Below, in pieces: positions 1 through 9,406 of a stretch of DNA of 64,000 nucleotides. The notes below the pieces were generated by a model. That model worked only from the letters and a program-made list of their open reading frames with translations, searched no databases and was not told where the DNA came from. Within the stretch, counting starts at the first letter, position 1, and each line of letters begins with the position of its first letter. The position numbers and the translations under genes were made by a program. Origin of the DNA: Streptomyces sp. NBC_00654 (GTDB taxonomy: Bacteria > Actinomycetota > Actinomycetes > Streptomycetales > Streptomycetaceae); contig NZ_JAPEOB010000004.1 in the NCBI RefSeq assembly GCF_026341775.1, positions 124,001 to 188,000 of the forward strand, written 5' to 3'.

Positions 1-342
1 GTCGCCGCGATGTACGGGGTGCTGACCGGGCTCGGCATCGCGTACGGCATCTTCTTCGCCACCGCCCTGGTCTGCCTGATCCGCGGCGGCTACCTGTGGG
101 GCCTGCACTTCATGGCCAAGCAGCGTGCGGCGGAGGCCGAGCAGGCCGAGCAGGCCAAGCAGGCGCAGGCGAAGCCGGCCGAGCAGCTCGTCGCCGTACC
201 CGCCCCCGCTCCCGTACCCGCGGCGGCCGGCGTGGTCGTGGCGGTACCCACCGGTGACCCGTGCCAGGACGGCACCTGCTTCCACGGCAAGTGCGCCGCC
301 GCGCGGGCGGAGAACGACAAAAAGGTGGCGATGCCCGTATGA
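1..342 (+). CDS. C-terminal part of an enediyne-cassette membrane protein (UnbU/E5-type), truncated by the window edge
   Basis: The reading frame is open from base 1, so the true start lies outside the window; the visible ATG at 10 is probably internal. What remains is one hydrophobic membrane segment (about residues 6-30 of the visible part), then a charged Ala/Glu/Lys-rich stretch and a Pro/Val-rich linker. The tail carries three cysteines spaced C-x4-C-x4-C (CQDGTCFHGKC). The stop overlaps the pksE start (ATGA), showing translational coupling. In nine-membered enediyne clusters the gene directly before pksE is usually the integral membrane protein UnbU (E5), which has weak similarity to RnfD-like electron-transport subunits. 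The assignment rests on position and the membrane segment, because the conserved part is missing. Confidence 0.6.
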   Translation, partial: VAAMYGVLTGLGIAYGIFFATALVCLIRGGYLWGLHFMAKQRAAEAEQAEQAKQAQAKPAEQLVAVPAPAPVPAAAGVVVAVPTGDPCQDGTCFHGKCAAARAENDKKVAMPV

Positions 343-3300
343 ACAGGATCGCGATAGTCGGGGTGGCGTGCAGCTACCCCGATGCCACCACCCCACGCGA
401 GCTGTGGGAGAACGCGGTCGCCGGCCGGCGGGCCTTTCGCAGGCTGCCCGACGTCCGCATGCGCCTGGACGACTACTACGACCCGGACCCCACGGCCCCG
501 GACAAGTTCTACGCCCGTAACGCCGCGGTCCTGGAGGGCTGGGAGTTCGACCGCATCGCCCACCGCATCGCGGGCAGCACCTACCGCTCCACCGACCTGA
601 CGCACTGGCTCGCACTGGACACCGCCACCCGGGCGCTGGCCGACGCGGGCTTCCCGGTCGGGGAGGGGCTGCCCCGCGAGCGCACCGGCGTCGTCGTCGG
701 CAACACCCTCACCGGCGAGTTCTCCCGCGCCAACGTGATGCGGCTGCGCTGGCCGTACGTACGCCGGGTGCTCGCCGACGCCCTCAAGGGGCAGGACTGG
801 GACGACGACCGGCTCGGCGAATTCCTCGAAGGAGTGGAGGACGCCTACAAGAAGCCGTTCCCCGCCATCGACGAGGACACCCTCGCGGGCGGCCTGTCCA
901 ATACCATCGCCGGCCGGATCTGCAACCACTTCGACCTGAACGGCGGCGGCTACACCGTCGACGGCGCGTGCTCCTCCTCGCTGCTGTCGGTCACCACCGC
1001 GGCCTCCTCGCTGCTGGGCGGCGACCTCGACGTCGCCGTCGCCGGCGGCGTCGACCTGTCCATCGACCCCTTCGAGATCATCGGCTTCGCCAAGACCGGC
1101 GCACTCGCCAAGAAGGAGATGCGGCTCTACGACCGCGGCTCCAACGGCTTCTGGCCGGGCGAGGGCTGCGGCATGGTCGTGCTGATGCGCGAGGAGGACG
1201 CCATCGCCGGCGGGCACCGCGTCTACGCCTCCATCGCCGGCTGGGGCATCTCCTCCGACGGACAGGGCGGCATCACCCGCCCCGAGGTCAGCGGCTATCA
1301 GCTCGCCATGGCCCGCGCCTACGAGCGGGCCGGATTCGGCATCGACACCGTGCCGCTCTTCGAGGGCCACGGCACCGGTACCGCCGTCGGCGACGCCACC
1401 GAGCTCACGGCCATCATGGGCGCCCGCGCCCAGGCCGACCCGAACGCCCCCAGCGCCGTCATCAGCTCCATCAAGGGCATGATCGGCCACACCAAGGCCG
1501 CCGCCGGGATCGCCGGACTGATCAAGGCGGCGATGGCCCTGGACGCGGCGATGCTGCCGCCCGCCATCGGCTGTGTGGACCCGCACGAACTTCTCACCGG
1601 CGAATCCGCCAACCTGCGGGTGCTGCGCAAGGCCGAGGCCTGGCCGAAGAACGCCCCGCTGCGCGCCGGGATCACCGCCATGGGCTTCGGCGGGATCAAC
1701 ACCCATGTCGTCCTCGACAAACCGGTACCCGCCAAGCGCCCGGCCGTCAGCCGCCGCGCCACCACCCTGGCCAACTCGCTCCAGGACGCCGAACTCCTGC
1801 TCCTGGACGGTGAGTCGCCCCAGGCACTCGCCGAACGCCTCACCCGGATCGCCGACTTCGCCGCACAGGTCTCCTACGCACAGCTCGCCGACCTGGCCGC
1901 CACCCTCCAGCGAGAACTGCGCGAACTGCCCTACCGGGCCGCCGTCGTCGTCACCTCGCCCGAGGACGCGGAGCTGCGGCTGCGCCGGCTGGCCGGCACC
2001 GCCGCCGACGAGGCGGCGGGCGACGGCCCGGTCCTCTCCTCCGACGGACGCACCTTCCTCGGCCGGGCCTCCGACAGCGCCCGTATCGGCTTCCTCTTCC
2101 CGGGCCAGGGCTCGGGCACCTCGACCGGCGGCGGCGCGCTCGCCCGCCGCTTCACCGAGGCCGCCGAGGTGTACCGGCGGGCCAAGCTGCCCACCACCGG
2201 CGACATGGTCGCCACCGACGTGGCCCAGCCGCGCATCGTCACCGGCTCCGCCGCCGGACTGCGCGTCCTGGACGCGCTCGGCATCGAGGCGGACATCGCC
2301 GTCGGCCACAGCCTCGGCGAACTCTCCGCCCTGCACTGGGCGGGCGCCCTGGACTCCGCCACCCTGCTGGAGGCGGCCCGGGTACGCGGAGCGGCCATGG
2401 CCGAGCACAGCGCCTCGGGCACCATGGCCTCGCTGGCCACCACCCCCGAGGAGGCCGGGGCGCTCATCGAAGAGCTCCCCGTCGTCATCTCCGGGTACAA
2501 CAGCCCCCGGCAGACCGTCGTCGCCGGAACCGTCGACGCCATCGCCACCGTCGCGGAGAGGGCCGGGCGGGCCGGTGTCACCTGCACCCGCCTCGCGGTG
2601 TCCCACGCCTTCCACTCGCCGCTCGTCGCCCCGGCCGCCGACTCCTTCGGCGACTGGCTCGCCGGAGCGCGCCTGGACGAGGTGGACCGCCGGGTCGTCT
2701 CCACCGTCACCGGTGAGGAACTGGACGGCGACACCGACCTCGCCAAGCTGCTGCGGCAGCAGATCACCGAGCCGGTGCTGTTCACCCAGGCGGTACGGTC
2801 GGCCGCCGCCGACGTCGACCTGTTCATCGAGGTCGGCCCCGGCCGGGTGCTCGCCGGCATGGCGGCAGCCGCCGCCGACGTACCGGCCGTCGCCCTGAAC
2901 ACCGACGACGAGTCCCTGCGCGGACTGCTCCAGGTCGTCGGCGCCGCCTATGTGCTGGGCGCCCCGCTCATCCACGAGCGGCTCTTCAACGACCGGCTGA
3001 CCCGGCCGCTGGAGGTCGGCGCGGAGTTCAGCTTCCTGACCAACCCCTGCGAGCAGGCACCCGATGTCGTCCTGCCGGCCGCACGCGGCCCGCGTACGGA
3101 GGACTCCGGCGACGGCGCCACCGCACAGGCCGGCAGCTCGGCGGGGGAGTCGGCGCTCGACGTGCTGCGCGCCCTGGTCGCCGAGCGGGCCGAGCTGCCG
3201 CCCGAGCTCGTCGACGAGAACAGCAGCCTCCTGGACGACCTGCACATGAGCTCGATCACGGTCGGCCAGATCGTCAACCAGGCCGCCGTCCAGCTCGGCC

Positions 3301-6155
3301 TCACCGCCGCCCACGTACCGACCAACTTCGCCACCGCCACGGTGGCCGAACTGGCCGAGGCGCTCACCACCCTGGCCGAGACCGGCGGAGAGGGAGCGGA
3401 CACCGCGTCCGTCGTGGCGGGCTCCGCCGCCTGGGCCCGCCCGTTCGCCGTCGACCTCGACGCGATCACGCGGCCCGCCGCCGTACCGGGCGGGGAGAAC
3501 GGGAGCTGGGAGCTGTTCACCGCCCCGGACCACCCCTTCGCGAAGGACGTGCAACGCGCCCTGGAAGGGGCCGCGGTGGGCTCCGGTGTCCTGGTCTGTC
3601 TGCCGCCCGGCTGCTCCCAGGAGCAGATCGCGCACGCGCTGGACGGAGCCAGGGCCGCCCTCGCGGGCGACCGCGAACGCCGCTTCGTCCTGGTGCAGCA
3701 CGGCCGGGGCGCGGCCGGACTGGCCAAGACCCTGCACCTGGAGGCACCGCACCTGCGGACCACCGTCGTCCACACCCCGGTGGCCGAGGGCGCCGCGGAC
3801 CGGGTGGCCGCCGAGGTCGCCGCGACCGGCCGCTTCAGCGAGGTCCACCTCGCCGCCGACGGCAGCCGCCGCGTTCCGGTGCTCCGCGCCCTGCCGGTCC
3901 GTGCCGAGCGCACCGACCAGGTGCTGAACTCCTCCGACGTCCTGCTCGTCACCGGCGGCGGCAAGGGCATCACCGCCGAGTGCGCGCTCGCCGTGGCCCG
4001 GGAGACCGGAGCCGTGCTGGCCGTCCTCGGCCGGTCCGACCCCGCGCAGGACCAGGACCTCGCCGCGAACCTGCGGCGCATGGCGGACAGCGGGGCGACA
4101 GTGCGCTACGCCGCCGCCGATGTCACCGACCCCGTGCGCGTCGCCGCGGCCGTCGCCGAACTCACCGAGGCGCTCGGCCCGGTCACCGCCGTACTGCACG
4201 GAGCGGGCCGCAACGAACCCGCCGCCCTCACCGGCCTCGGCATGGACACCGTCCGCGCCACGTTCGCCCCCAAGGTCGACGGGCTGCGCACCGTCCTGGA
4301 CGCCGTCGGCGAGGAGAACCTGAAGCTCCTCGTCACCTTCGGCAGCATCATCGGCCGGGCCGGACTGCGCGGCGAGGCGCACTACGCCACCGCCAACGAA
4401 TGGCTGGCCGACCTCACCGAGGAGGTCGCCCGCAACAACCCCGACTGCCGTGCCCTGTGCATGGAGTGGTCCGTATGGTCCGGCATCGGCATGGGCGAGA
4501 AGCTCTCCGTCGTCGAGTCCCTGTCCCGCGAGGGCATCGTCCCGGTCTCGCCCGACCAGGGCGTCGAGATCCTGCTGCGGCTGATCTCGGACCCGGACGC
4601 GCCCGTGGTGACGGTGATCAGCGGACGTACGGAAGGCATCGAGACCGTACGCCGGGACCTGCCGCCGCTGCCGCTGCTGCGGTTCACCGGCGCCCCGCTC
4701 ATCCGCTACCACGGGGTCGAGCTGGTCACCGAGGTCGAACTGAACGCGGGTACCGACCTCTACCTCGCCGATCACCTGCTCGACGGCAACCTGCTGCTGC
4801 CCGCCGTGCTGGGCATGGAGGCCATGGTCCAGGTCGCGGCCGCGGCCACCGGGCGCACCGACGTACCGGTCATCGAGGGGGCGCGGTTCCTGCGGCCCAT
4901 CGTGGTGCCGCCCGCCGGGACCACCCGCATCCGCATCGCGGCCACCGTCACCGACACCGACACGGTGGACGTAGCCATCCACGCGGAGGACACCGGCTTC
5001 GTCGCCGAGCACTTCCGGGCCAGGCTGGACTACTCCGGTACGGCCATCCCCGACGGGCCCCCGGCCCAGGTGGGCCCGGACGTCCCGGCCGCCCCGCTGG
5101 ACCCGGCGGCCGACCTGTACGGCGGCGTCCTCTTCCAGGGCGAGCGCTTCCAGCGGCTGCGCCGCTTCCACCGGGCCGCCGCCCGGCACGTCGACGCCGA
5201 TGTGGCGATCGGCGCGCCGTCCGGCTGGTTCGCCGGCTTCCTGCCGGGCACGCTGCTGCTGGCCGACCCGGGGATGCGGGACGCGCTGATGCACGGCAAC
5301 CAGGTGTGCGTCCCCGACGCGACCCTGCTGCCGTCCGGCATCGAGCGGCTCTACCCCATGGCCGCCGGCACCGATCTGCCGGAGGAGGTGCGCTACTGCG
5401 CCACCGAGCGCTACCGGGACGGCGACACCTATGTGTACGACATCGCGGTACGCACCCCCGACGGCACCGTCGTCGAGCGGTGGGAGGGGCTCACCCTGAA
5501 CGCCGTCCGCAAGTCGGACGGCTCCGGACCGTGGGTCGCGCCGCTGCTCGGCTCGTACCTGGAACGGACCCTGGAGGAGGTGCTCGGCACCCATCTCGAC
5601 GTCGCCGTCGAACCGGACCTGCCCGGCGCCGGGAAGTCCGCCGCCGATCGCCGCGCGGCCACCGCGCGGGCCGTTCAGCGGGCCCTGGGCGAGAGCGCCG
5701 AGGTGCGCTACCGGCCCGACGGCCGCCCCGAACTCGACGACGGGAGCCACCTCTCGGCGGCCCACGGTCTGGGGGTGACCCTCGGGGTCGTCGCCGCGAC
5801 GACCGTGGCCTGCGACGTCGAGGCGGTCAACATGCGCAGCGCCGCCGAATGGGAGGGACTGCTCGGCGAACACGCCGGGCTGGCCGCCCTGGTGGCCAAG
5901 GAGACGGGGGAGACCCCCGACACCGCGGCGACCCGGGTGTGGGGTGCCGTCGAGTGCCTGAAGAAGGCCGGACTGCTCGGCGGGGTGCCCCTGACCCTGG
6001 TCCCGCAGACCCGGGACAACTGGGTCGTCCTCACCTCGGGCGGACTGCGCATCGCCACCTTCGTCACGTCGCTGCGCAACGCCCTGGAACCGGCGGTGTT
6101 CGCCTTCCTCACGGACGGCCGGGAAACCGAACGGGCCGAGGGGGCGGCGGGGTGA
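339..6155 (+). CDS. pksE: Iterative type I enediyne polyketide synthase (PksE), KS-AT-ACP-KR-DH-PPT
   Basis: The protein has 1938 residues, the usual PksE length. The ATG at 339 overlaps the previous stop and begins MNRIAIVGVACSYP, a normal KS start. KS: catalytic Cys211 (DGACSSSL), His344 (GHGTGT) and His384 (GHTKAA). AT: Ser658 in GHSLGE. ACP: DLHMSSI with Ser972 as the likely phosphopantetheine site; related enzymes carry DLHLNSI, so the residue before it is Ser instead of Asn. KR: glycine-rich GGGKGI near residue 1204. DH: His1479 in DHLLDGNLLLP. The C-terminal integrated phosphopantetheinyl transferase has CDVE (Asp1826) and WGAVECLKK. The enzyme iteratively makes the polyene chain from which the enediyne core is derived, with release by a TEBC thioesterase. 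This gene defines the cluster. Confidence 0.97.
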   Translation: MNRIAIVGVACSYPDATTPRELWENAVAGRRAFRRLPDVRMRLDDYYDPDPTAPDKFYARNAAVLEGWEFDRIAHRIAGSTYRSTDLTHWLALDTATRALADAGFPVGEGLPRERTGVVVGNTLTGEFSRANVMRLRWPYVRRVLADALKGQDWDDDRLGEFLEGVEDAYKKPFPAIDEDTLAGGLSNTIAGRICNHFDLNGGGYTVDGACSSSLLSVTTAASSLLGGDLDVAVAGGVDLSIDPFEIIGFAKTGALAKKEMRLYDRGSNGFWPGEGCGMVVLMREEDAIAGGHRVYASIAGWGISSDGQGGITRPEVSGYQLAMARAYERAGFGIDTVPLFEGHGTGTAVGDATELTAIMGARAQADPNAPSAVISSIKGMIGHTKAAAGIAGLIKAAMALDAAMLPPAIGCVDPHELLTGESANLRVLRKAEAWPKNAPLRAGITAMGFGGINTHVVLDKPVPAKRPAVSRRATTLANSLQDAELLLLDGESPQALAERLTRIADFAAQVSYAQLADLAATLQRELRELPYRAAVVVTSPEDAELRLRRLAGTAADEAAGDGPVLSSDGRTFLGRASDSARIGFLFPGQGSGTSTGGGALARRFTEAAEVYRRAKLPTTGDMVATDVAQPRIVTGSAAGLRVLDALGIEADIAVGHSLGELSALHWAGALDSATLLEAARVRGAAMAEHSASGTMASLATTPEEAGALIEELPVVISGYNSPRQTVVAGTVDAIATVAERAGRAGVTCTRLAVSHAFHSPLVAPAADSFGDWLAGARLDEVDRRVVSTVTGEELDGDTDLAKLLRQQITEPVLFTQAVRSAAADVDLFIEVGPGRVLAGMAAAAADVPAVALNTDDESLRGLLQVVGAAYVLGAPLIHERLFNDRLTRPLEVGAEFSFLTNPCEQAPDVVLPAARGPRTEDSGDGATAQAGSSAGESALDVLRALVAERAELPPELVDENSSLLDDLHMSSITVGQIVNQAAVQLGLTAAHVPTNFATATVAELAEALTTLAETGGEGADTASVVAGSAAWARPFAVDLDAITRPAAVPGGENGSWELFTAPDHPFAKDVQRALEGAAVGSGVLVCLPPGCSQEQIAHALDGARAALAGDRERRFVLVQHGRGAAGLAKTLHLEAPHLRTTVVHTPVAEGAADRVAAEVAATGRFSEVHLAADGSRRVPVLRALPVRAERTDQVLNSSDVLLVTGGGKGITAECALAVARETGAVLAVLGRSDPAQDQDLAANLRRMADSGATVRYAAADVTDPVRVAAAVAELTEALGPVTAVLHGAGRNEPAALTGLGMDTVRATFAPKVDGLRTVLDAVGEENLKLLVTFGSIIGRAGLRGEAHYATANEWLADLTEEVARNNPDCRALCMEWSVWSGIGMGEKLSVVESLSREGIVPVSPDQGVEILLRLISDPDAPVVTVISGRTEGIETVRRDLPPLPLLRFTGAPLIRYHGVELVTEVELNAGTDLYLADHLLDGNLLLPAVLGMEAMVQVAAAATGRTDVPVIEGARFLRPIVVPPAGTTRIRIAATVTDTDTVDVAIHAEDTGFVAEHFRARLDYSGTAIPDGPPAQVGPDVPAAPLDPAADLYGGVLFQGERFQRLRRFHRAAARHVDADVAIGAPSGWFAGFLPGTLLLADPGMRDALMHGNQVCVPDATLLPSGIERLYPMAAGTDLPEEVRYCATERYRDGDTYVYDIAVRTPDGTVVERWEGLTLNAVRKSDGSGPWVAPLLGSYLERTLEEVLGTHLDVAVEPDLPGAGKSAADRRAATARAVQRALGESAEVRYRPDGRPELDDGSHLSAAHGLGVTLGVVAATTVACDVEAVNMRSAAEWEGLLGEHAGLAALVAKETGETPDTAATRVWGAVECLKKAGLLGGVPLTLVPQTRDNWVVLTSGGLRIATFVTSLRNALEPAVFAFLTDGRETERAEGAAG

Positions 6156-6631
6156 GCGCCATGACGGCGACGACGGGTACGGACAGCCACTCCGTGTACC
6201 GGCACACGGTCGCCTTCGCCGAGACCGATCTCTGTGGCACCGCCGACTATGTGACGTACATGATCTGGCAGGGACGCTGCCGCCGGGAGTTCTTCCGCGA
6301 GGCGCTCGGCCACGCGGAGGACCGGGCCGACGGTACGAGGCTGTTCACCCTCCAGGCGGACTGCGAACTGCTGGAGGCGGTGCAGGCACGCGACCGGCTG
6401 TCCGTCCGTGTACGGGTGGCGGACATCGGCCACACCGAGTTCGGTCTCGTCTTCGAGTACGTCAAGGAGACACCACAGGGTGAGGTGCTGGTGGCCCACG
6501 GCCGGCAGCGCGTCGCCGTCATGAGCGGTCCGCCCACCGCCCCCGTTCCCGCAATGATCCCCGACGTGCTGGCGCGAGTGCTGGCACTTTACGCGGCCGG
6601 TTCCCGGCCTTCGGCTGGGAGGCAGATATGA
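6152..6631 (+). CDS. TEBC/E10-like hotdog thioesterase, divergent copy
   Basis: A 4-hydroxybenzoyl-CoA-thioesterase-type hotdog protein of about 159 residues. The GTG at 6152 overlaps the pksE stop; the ATG at 6161 is the alternative start. It keeps the family landmarks HTVAFAETD, WQGRCRREFF, LFTLQADCE and a C-terminal HGRQRVAVM. The family motif GNVYY, seen intact in the paralogue at 13204, is here GTADY, so the conserved Asn is Thr27 and the first Tyr is Asp29 (ATG numbering). In CalE7/SgcE10-type enzymes this Asn helps hold the substrate thioester. Its position right after pksE is where the genuine E10 gene usually sits. It may act on a different acyl-ACP, be weakly active or have a structural role. 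Its stop overlaps the next ATG. Confidence 0.88.
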   Translation: MSAMTATTGTDSHSVYRHTVAFAETDLCGTADYVTYMIWQGRCRREFFREALGHAEDRADGTRLFTLQADCELLEAVQARDRLSVRVRVADIGHTEFGLVFEYVKETPQGEVLVAHGRQRVAVMSGPPTAPVPAMIPDVLARVLALYAAGSRPSAGRQI

Positions 6632-7176
6632 GTCTGATGGCTGCTCCGCCCGCGGAGCTCGTCGACGTGCTGGACAGCAAACAACTGAGGGCGACCTTCG
6701 GGGCGTTCCCCACCGGGGTCACCGTGGTGACCGTCGGCGGGGATGCCCCGCGGGGCATGACGGCCAACTCCTTCGCCTCCGTCTCCCTCGCCCCGCCGCT
6801 GGTGCTGTTCTGCGTCAACAAGGACGCGGTGATGCACCACAACCTGGAGCACTCGTCCACCTTCTCCGTGTCGGTGCTGGGCGCCGGCCAGGAGGCGGTG
6901 GCCCGGCACTTCGCCAACCGGTCGCGCCCCGCCGGAGCGGGCCAGTTCGGCACCGTCGGCTGGACGCCCGGACAGGTCTCCGACGCCCCGCTGATCGAGG
7001 GGGCGGTGGCCCACCTGGAGTGCGGGAAGTGGCAGGTGTACGACGGCGGTGACCACACGATCTTCCTGGGCAAGGTCCTCACGGCCGCGCGCTGGCCCGA
7101 CCGGGAGTCCCTGCTCTTCTCCGACGGGCGCTTCCGCGGCTTCCTCCCCGAACACCGCGAAGGCAGGGCGGCATGA
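6628..7176 (+). CDS. NAD(P)H:flavin oxidoreductase (HpaC/SgcE6-like)
   Basis: A 182-residue protein of the flavin-reductase split-barrel fold. Visible family signatures are LRATFGAFPTGVTVVT near the start, GMTANSFASVSLAPPLVLFCV, HFA and the C-terminal LLFSDGRFRGF. It supplies reduced flavin to two-component monooxygenases; in C-1027 biosynthesis SgcE6 does this for the HpaB-like hydroxylase SgcC. A matching HpaB-like enzyme lies at 29358-30941, and two further group D flavin monooxygenases could also draw on this reductase. The ATG overlaps the thioesterase stop and its own stop overlaps the P450 start, so all four genes form one translationally coupled operon. Confidence 0.9.
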   Translation: MSLMAAPPAELVDVLDSKQLRATFGAFPTGVTVVTVGGDAPRGMTANSFASVSLAPPLVLFCVNKDAVMHHNLEHSSTFSVSVLGAGQEAVARHFANRSRPAGAGQFGTVGWTPGQVSDAPLIEGAVAHLECGKWQVYDGGDHTIFLGKVLTAARWPDRESLLFSDGRFRGFLPEHREGRAA

Positions 7177-8522
7177 GCGTCGACCCGCCCGGACCGCCGG
7201 TCCGGGCCCTGCCGGGGCTCCTGAGGAAGCTCTCCGTCGACCGGCTGGGCATGATGAAGGACGCCGCCGCCCTGGGCGACGCCGTCCGGGTGTCCATGGG
7301 ACCCAAGAAGCTCTACATCTTCAACCGGCCCGACTACGCCAAACACGTCCTGGCCGACAACAGCGCCAACTACCACAAGGGCATCGGCCTGGTGCAGGCC
7401 CGCCGGGTGCTGGGCGACGGCCTGCTGACCAGCGACGGTGAGGTCTGGCGCAACCAGCGCCGGGCGGTGCAGCCCGCGTTCAAACCGGGCCGTATCAACC
7501 AGCAGGCCGACGCCGTCGCCGAGGAGGCGGCCAAGCTCGTCGCCCTGCTGCGCACCCACGAGGGCGGCGGCCCGGTCGACGTCCTCCAGGAGGTCACCGG
7601 GCTCACCCTCGGGGTGCTCGGCCGCACCCTGCTGGACTCCGACCTCACGGCCCACGAATCCGTCGCGCACGCCTTCGAGGACGTCCAGGACCAGGCCATG
7701 CTGGAGATGGTCAGCCAGGGCATGGTGCCCTGGTGGCTCCCGCTGCCCGCGCAGCGGCGCTTCCGCGTGGCCCGCCGGGAGCTGTACCGGGTCGTCGACC
7801 TGCTGGTCGCCGACCGCAGCGCGCGGATGGCCGGCGGTGAGCCGGCCGACGACGCGCTGTCCAGGATCATCGTGGCGGCCCGCAAGCAGCGGCACGACCC
7901 CGCCGGGGTCCGCAAACGGCTGCGGGAGGAACTGGTCACGCTGCTGCTCGCCGGGCACGAGACCACGGCCAGCACCCTCGGCTGGACGCTCCACCTGGTG
8001 GAGCGTCATCCCGAGGTGCGCGCCGCGGTCCGCGCGGAGGCCCGCGCCGTCCTCGGTGACCGGGTCCCCGACGTGGAGGATCTGCACCGGTTGACGTACA
8101 CGACCAAGGTGGTGCAGGAGGCGATGCGGCTGTACCCGCCGGTGTGGGTGCTGCCGAGGGTCGCCCAGCGGGCCGACGAGGTCGGCGGCTTCCGGGTCTC
8201 GGCCAAGGCGGACGTGCTGATCTGCCCGTACATCATGCACCGCAATCCGAGCCTGTGGGAGGAGCCGGAGCGGTTCGACCCCGAGCGGTTCGACCCGCAG
8301 CGGGTCGCCAGCCGGCCCCGGTACGCGTACATCCCGTTCGGCGCCGGACCCAGGTTCTGCGTGGGCAGCAACCTCGGGATGATGGAGGCGGTGTTCGTCA
8401 CGGCCCTGGTCACCCGGGACCTGGAACTGCGTACCGTCCCCGGCCACCGGGCGGTGGCCGAGCCCATGCTCTCGCTGCGGATGCGCGGCGGGCTGCCGAT
8501 GACGGTGCATCCGGTGGGCTGA
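7173..8522 (+). CDS. Cytochrome P450 (warhead-linked)
   Basis: A 449-residue P450. The I-helix oxygen-binding motif AGHETT is at residues 260-265, ExxR at Glu316-Arg319 (QEAMRLYPP), and the haem loop FGAGPRFCVG has Cys396 as the thiolate ligand. The N-terminal half (KLYIFNRPDYAKHVLADN, LLTSDGEVWRNQRR) resembles the CYP102/CYP4-like branch with a long N-terminus rather than short actinobacterial CYP105/107 enzymes. The last gene of the pksE operon, it overlaps the flavin reductase by four bases and is followed by a strong hairpin. Its location matches the E7 P450 of nine-membered clusters; oxidation of the nascent core is inferred. Confidence 0.93.
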   Translation: MSVDPPGPPVRALPGLLRKLSVDRLGMMKDAAALGDAVRVSMGPKKLYIFNRPDYAKHVLADNSANYHKGIGLVQARRVLGDGLLTSDGEVWRNQRRAVQPAFKPGRINQQADAVAEEAAKLVALLRTHEGGGPVDVLQEVTGLTLGVLGRTLLDSDLTAHESVAHAFEDVQDQAMLEMVSQGMVPWWLPLPAQRRFRVARRELYRVVDLLVADRSARMAGGEPADDALSRIIVAARKQRHDPAGVRKRLREELVTLLLAGHETTASTLGWTLHLVERHPEVRAAVRAEARAVLGDRVPDVEDLHRLTYTTKVVQEAMRLYPPVWVLPRVAQRADEVGGFRVSAKADVLICPYIMHRNPSLWEEPERFDPERFDPQRVASRPRYAYIPFGAGPRFCVGSNLGMMEAVFVTALVTRDLELRTVPGHRAVAEPMLSLRMRGGLPMTVHPVG

Positions 8523-8524
8523 GG

Positions 8525-8593
8525 CCCCCGGGCATGACGACGCGGGGCCGGACACAACCGATGTGTCCGGCCCCGCATCGTCATGCCCGGGGG
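8525..8593. terminator. Bidirectional hairpin terminator between convergent genes
   Basis: Arms at about 8525-8556 and 8562-8593 pair over 32 bp with a single C/A mismatch and a five-base loop. It lies immediately after the P450 stop and just before the end of the oppositely oriented AraC gene. No U-tract is present, which is usual for GC-rich actinobacterial terminators. Confidence 0.9.
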
Positions 8594-8604
8594 GCGCCGC
8601 GAGG

Positions 8605-9402
8605 TCAGCGCAGCGCGCCCCGGGAGAGGGTGTCGGCCGAGCCGAAGCGGGCCAGCAGCAGCGGCGGGTCCAGCTCGTCCACCGGGCGCAGCAGGATCTC
8701 CACCGGCCGCAGGATCTCACCCGGGTGGACGGAGACGGGCCCGTGCTGCCCGACGGACAGCATGTCCGTTTCCCCGGAGCCGAAGGACTGGTGCTCGTGC
8801 CCGTGGGGGACGGAGTGGCCCAGGACGTACCAGGCGCCGTTGGGTACGTCCTTGAGCTCGAAGTCCCCCGGACCGTCGAGCATCGTCCAGCGCACCGGCC
8901 GGCCCTGACGGACCCGGCTGGGGAAGAGCCCGACGAAGACGTCACCGGGCCGCTGGCCGGGGGTGAGGAGCACCCGGCCGCGCAGCGACAGACGGGTGTA
9001 CGCGAAGGACGAGGCGCGGGTGACGGTCGCCGGGAAGTTCGGCAGCACACCGCCGAAATCGCGGTACGCGCTCGGTGAGAGCCCGACGCAGGCCTTGAAG
9101 CGGGAACTGAAGGTTCCGACGCTGCTGTATCCGACCTGGCTGCTGATATCGGCGACGCTGAAATCCGTGTTCACGAGAAGTCTTTTGGCTTCCTGGATCC
9201 GCAGCGCGGACAGAAAACGGCCCGGCGATGTTCCGGTGACGTCACGGAAGATCCGGGTGAAATGGAATTTGCTGAACATGGCCGTACGCGCCATGTCGTC
9301 GATCGTGAGGTCCTGACCGAGGTTGACGTGCATGTAACCGATCACCCGGCGGACAGCGTGCTCGATGGTGTTGGTGGTCACCGTATCTCCCTGTCGAGGC
9401 AT
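8605..9402 (-). CDS. AraC/XylS-family transcriptional regulator
   Basis: 265 residues with the DNA-binding domain at the N-terminus: two HTH units within about residues 15-110 (LTIDDMARTAMFSKFHFTRIFRDVTG, then SVADISSQVGYSSVGTFSSRF). The remaining 150 residues are a beta-rich region that may bind a ligand. Having the HTH first is the reverse of classical AraC. C-1027-type clusters carry an AraC/XylS-type regulator near a StrR-type one. Here it follows the StrR-like gene by only four bases, so both are read from one promoter. Direction of control is not shown by the sequence. Confidence 0.88.
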   Translation of the reverse strand: MPRQGDTVTTNTIEHAVRRVIGYMHVNLGQDLTIDDMARTAMFSKFHFTRIFRDVTGTSPGRFLSALRIQEAKRLLVNTDFSVADISSQVGYSSVGTFSSRFKACVGLSPSAYRDFGGVLPNFPATVTRASSFAYTRLSLRGRVLLTPGQRPGDVFVGLFPSRVRQGRPVRWTMLDGPGDFELKDVPNGAWYVLGHSVPHGHEHQSFGSGETDMLSVGQHGPVSVHPGEILRPVEILLRPVDELDPPLLLARFGSADTLSRGALR

Positions 9403-9406
9403 TGCG

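Noticed and set aside
90..5873. A 1927-codon open frame antisense to pksE
   Set aside because: It is the usual GC-skew shadow of a strongly biased gene; its translation is Gly/Gln/Val-rich with no domain, while the plus strand encodes a complete PksE.
3980..6151. Open frame upstream of the first thioesterase, in its frame
   Set aside because: It is an Arg-rich out-of-frame reading of the KR-DH-PPT part of pksE; the thioesterase fold starts only at 6152 or 6161.
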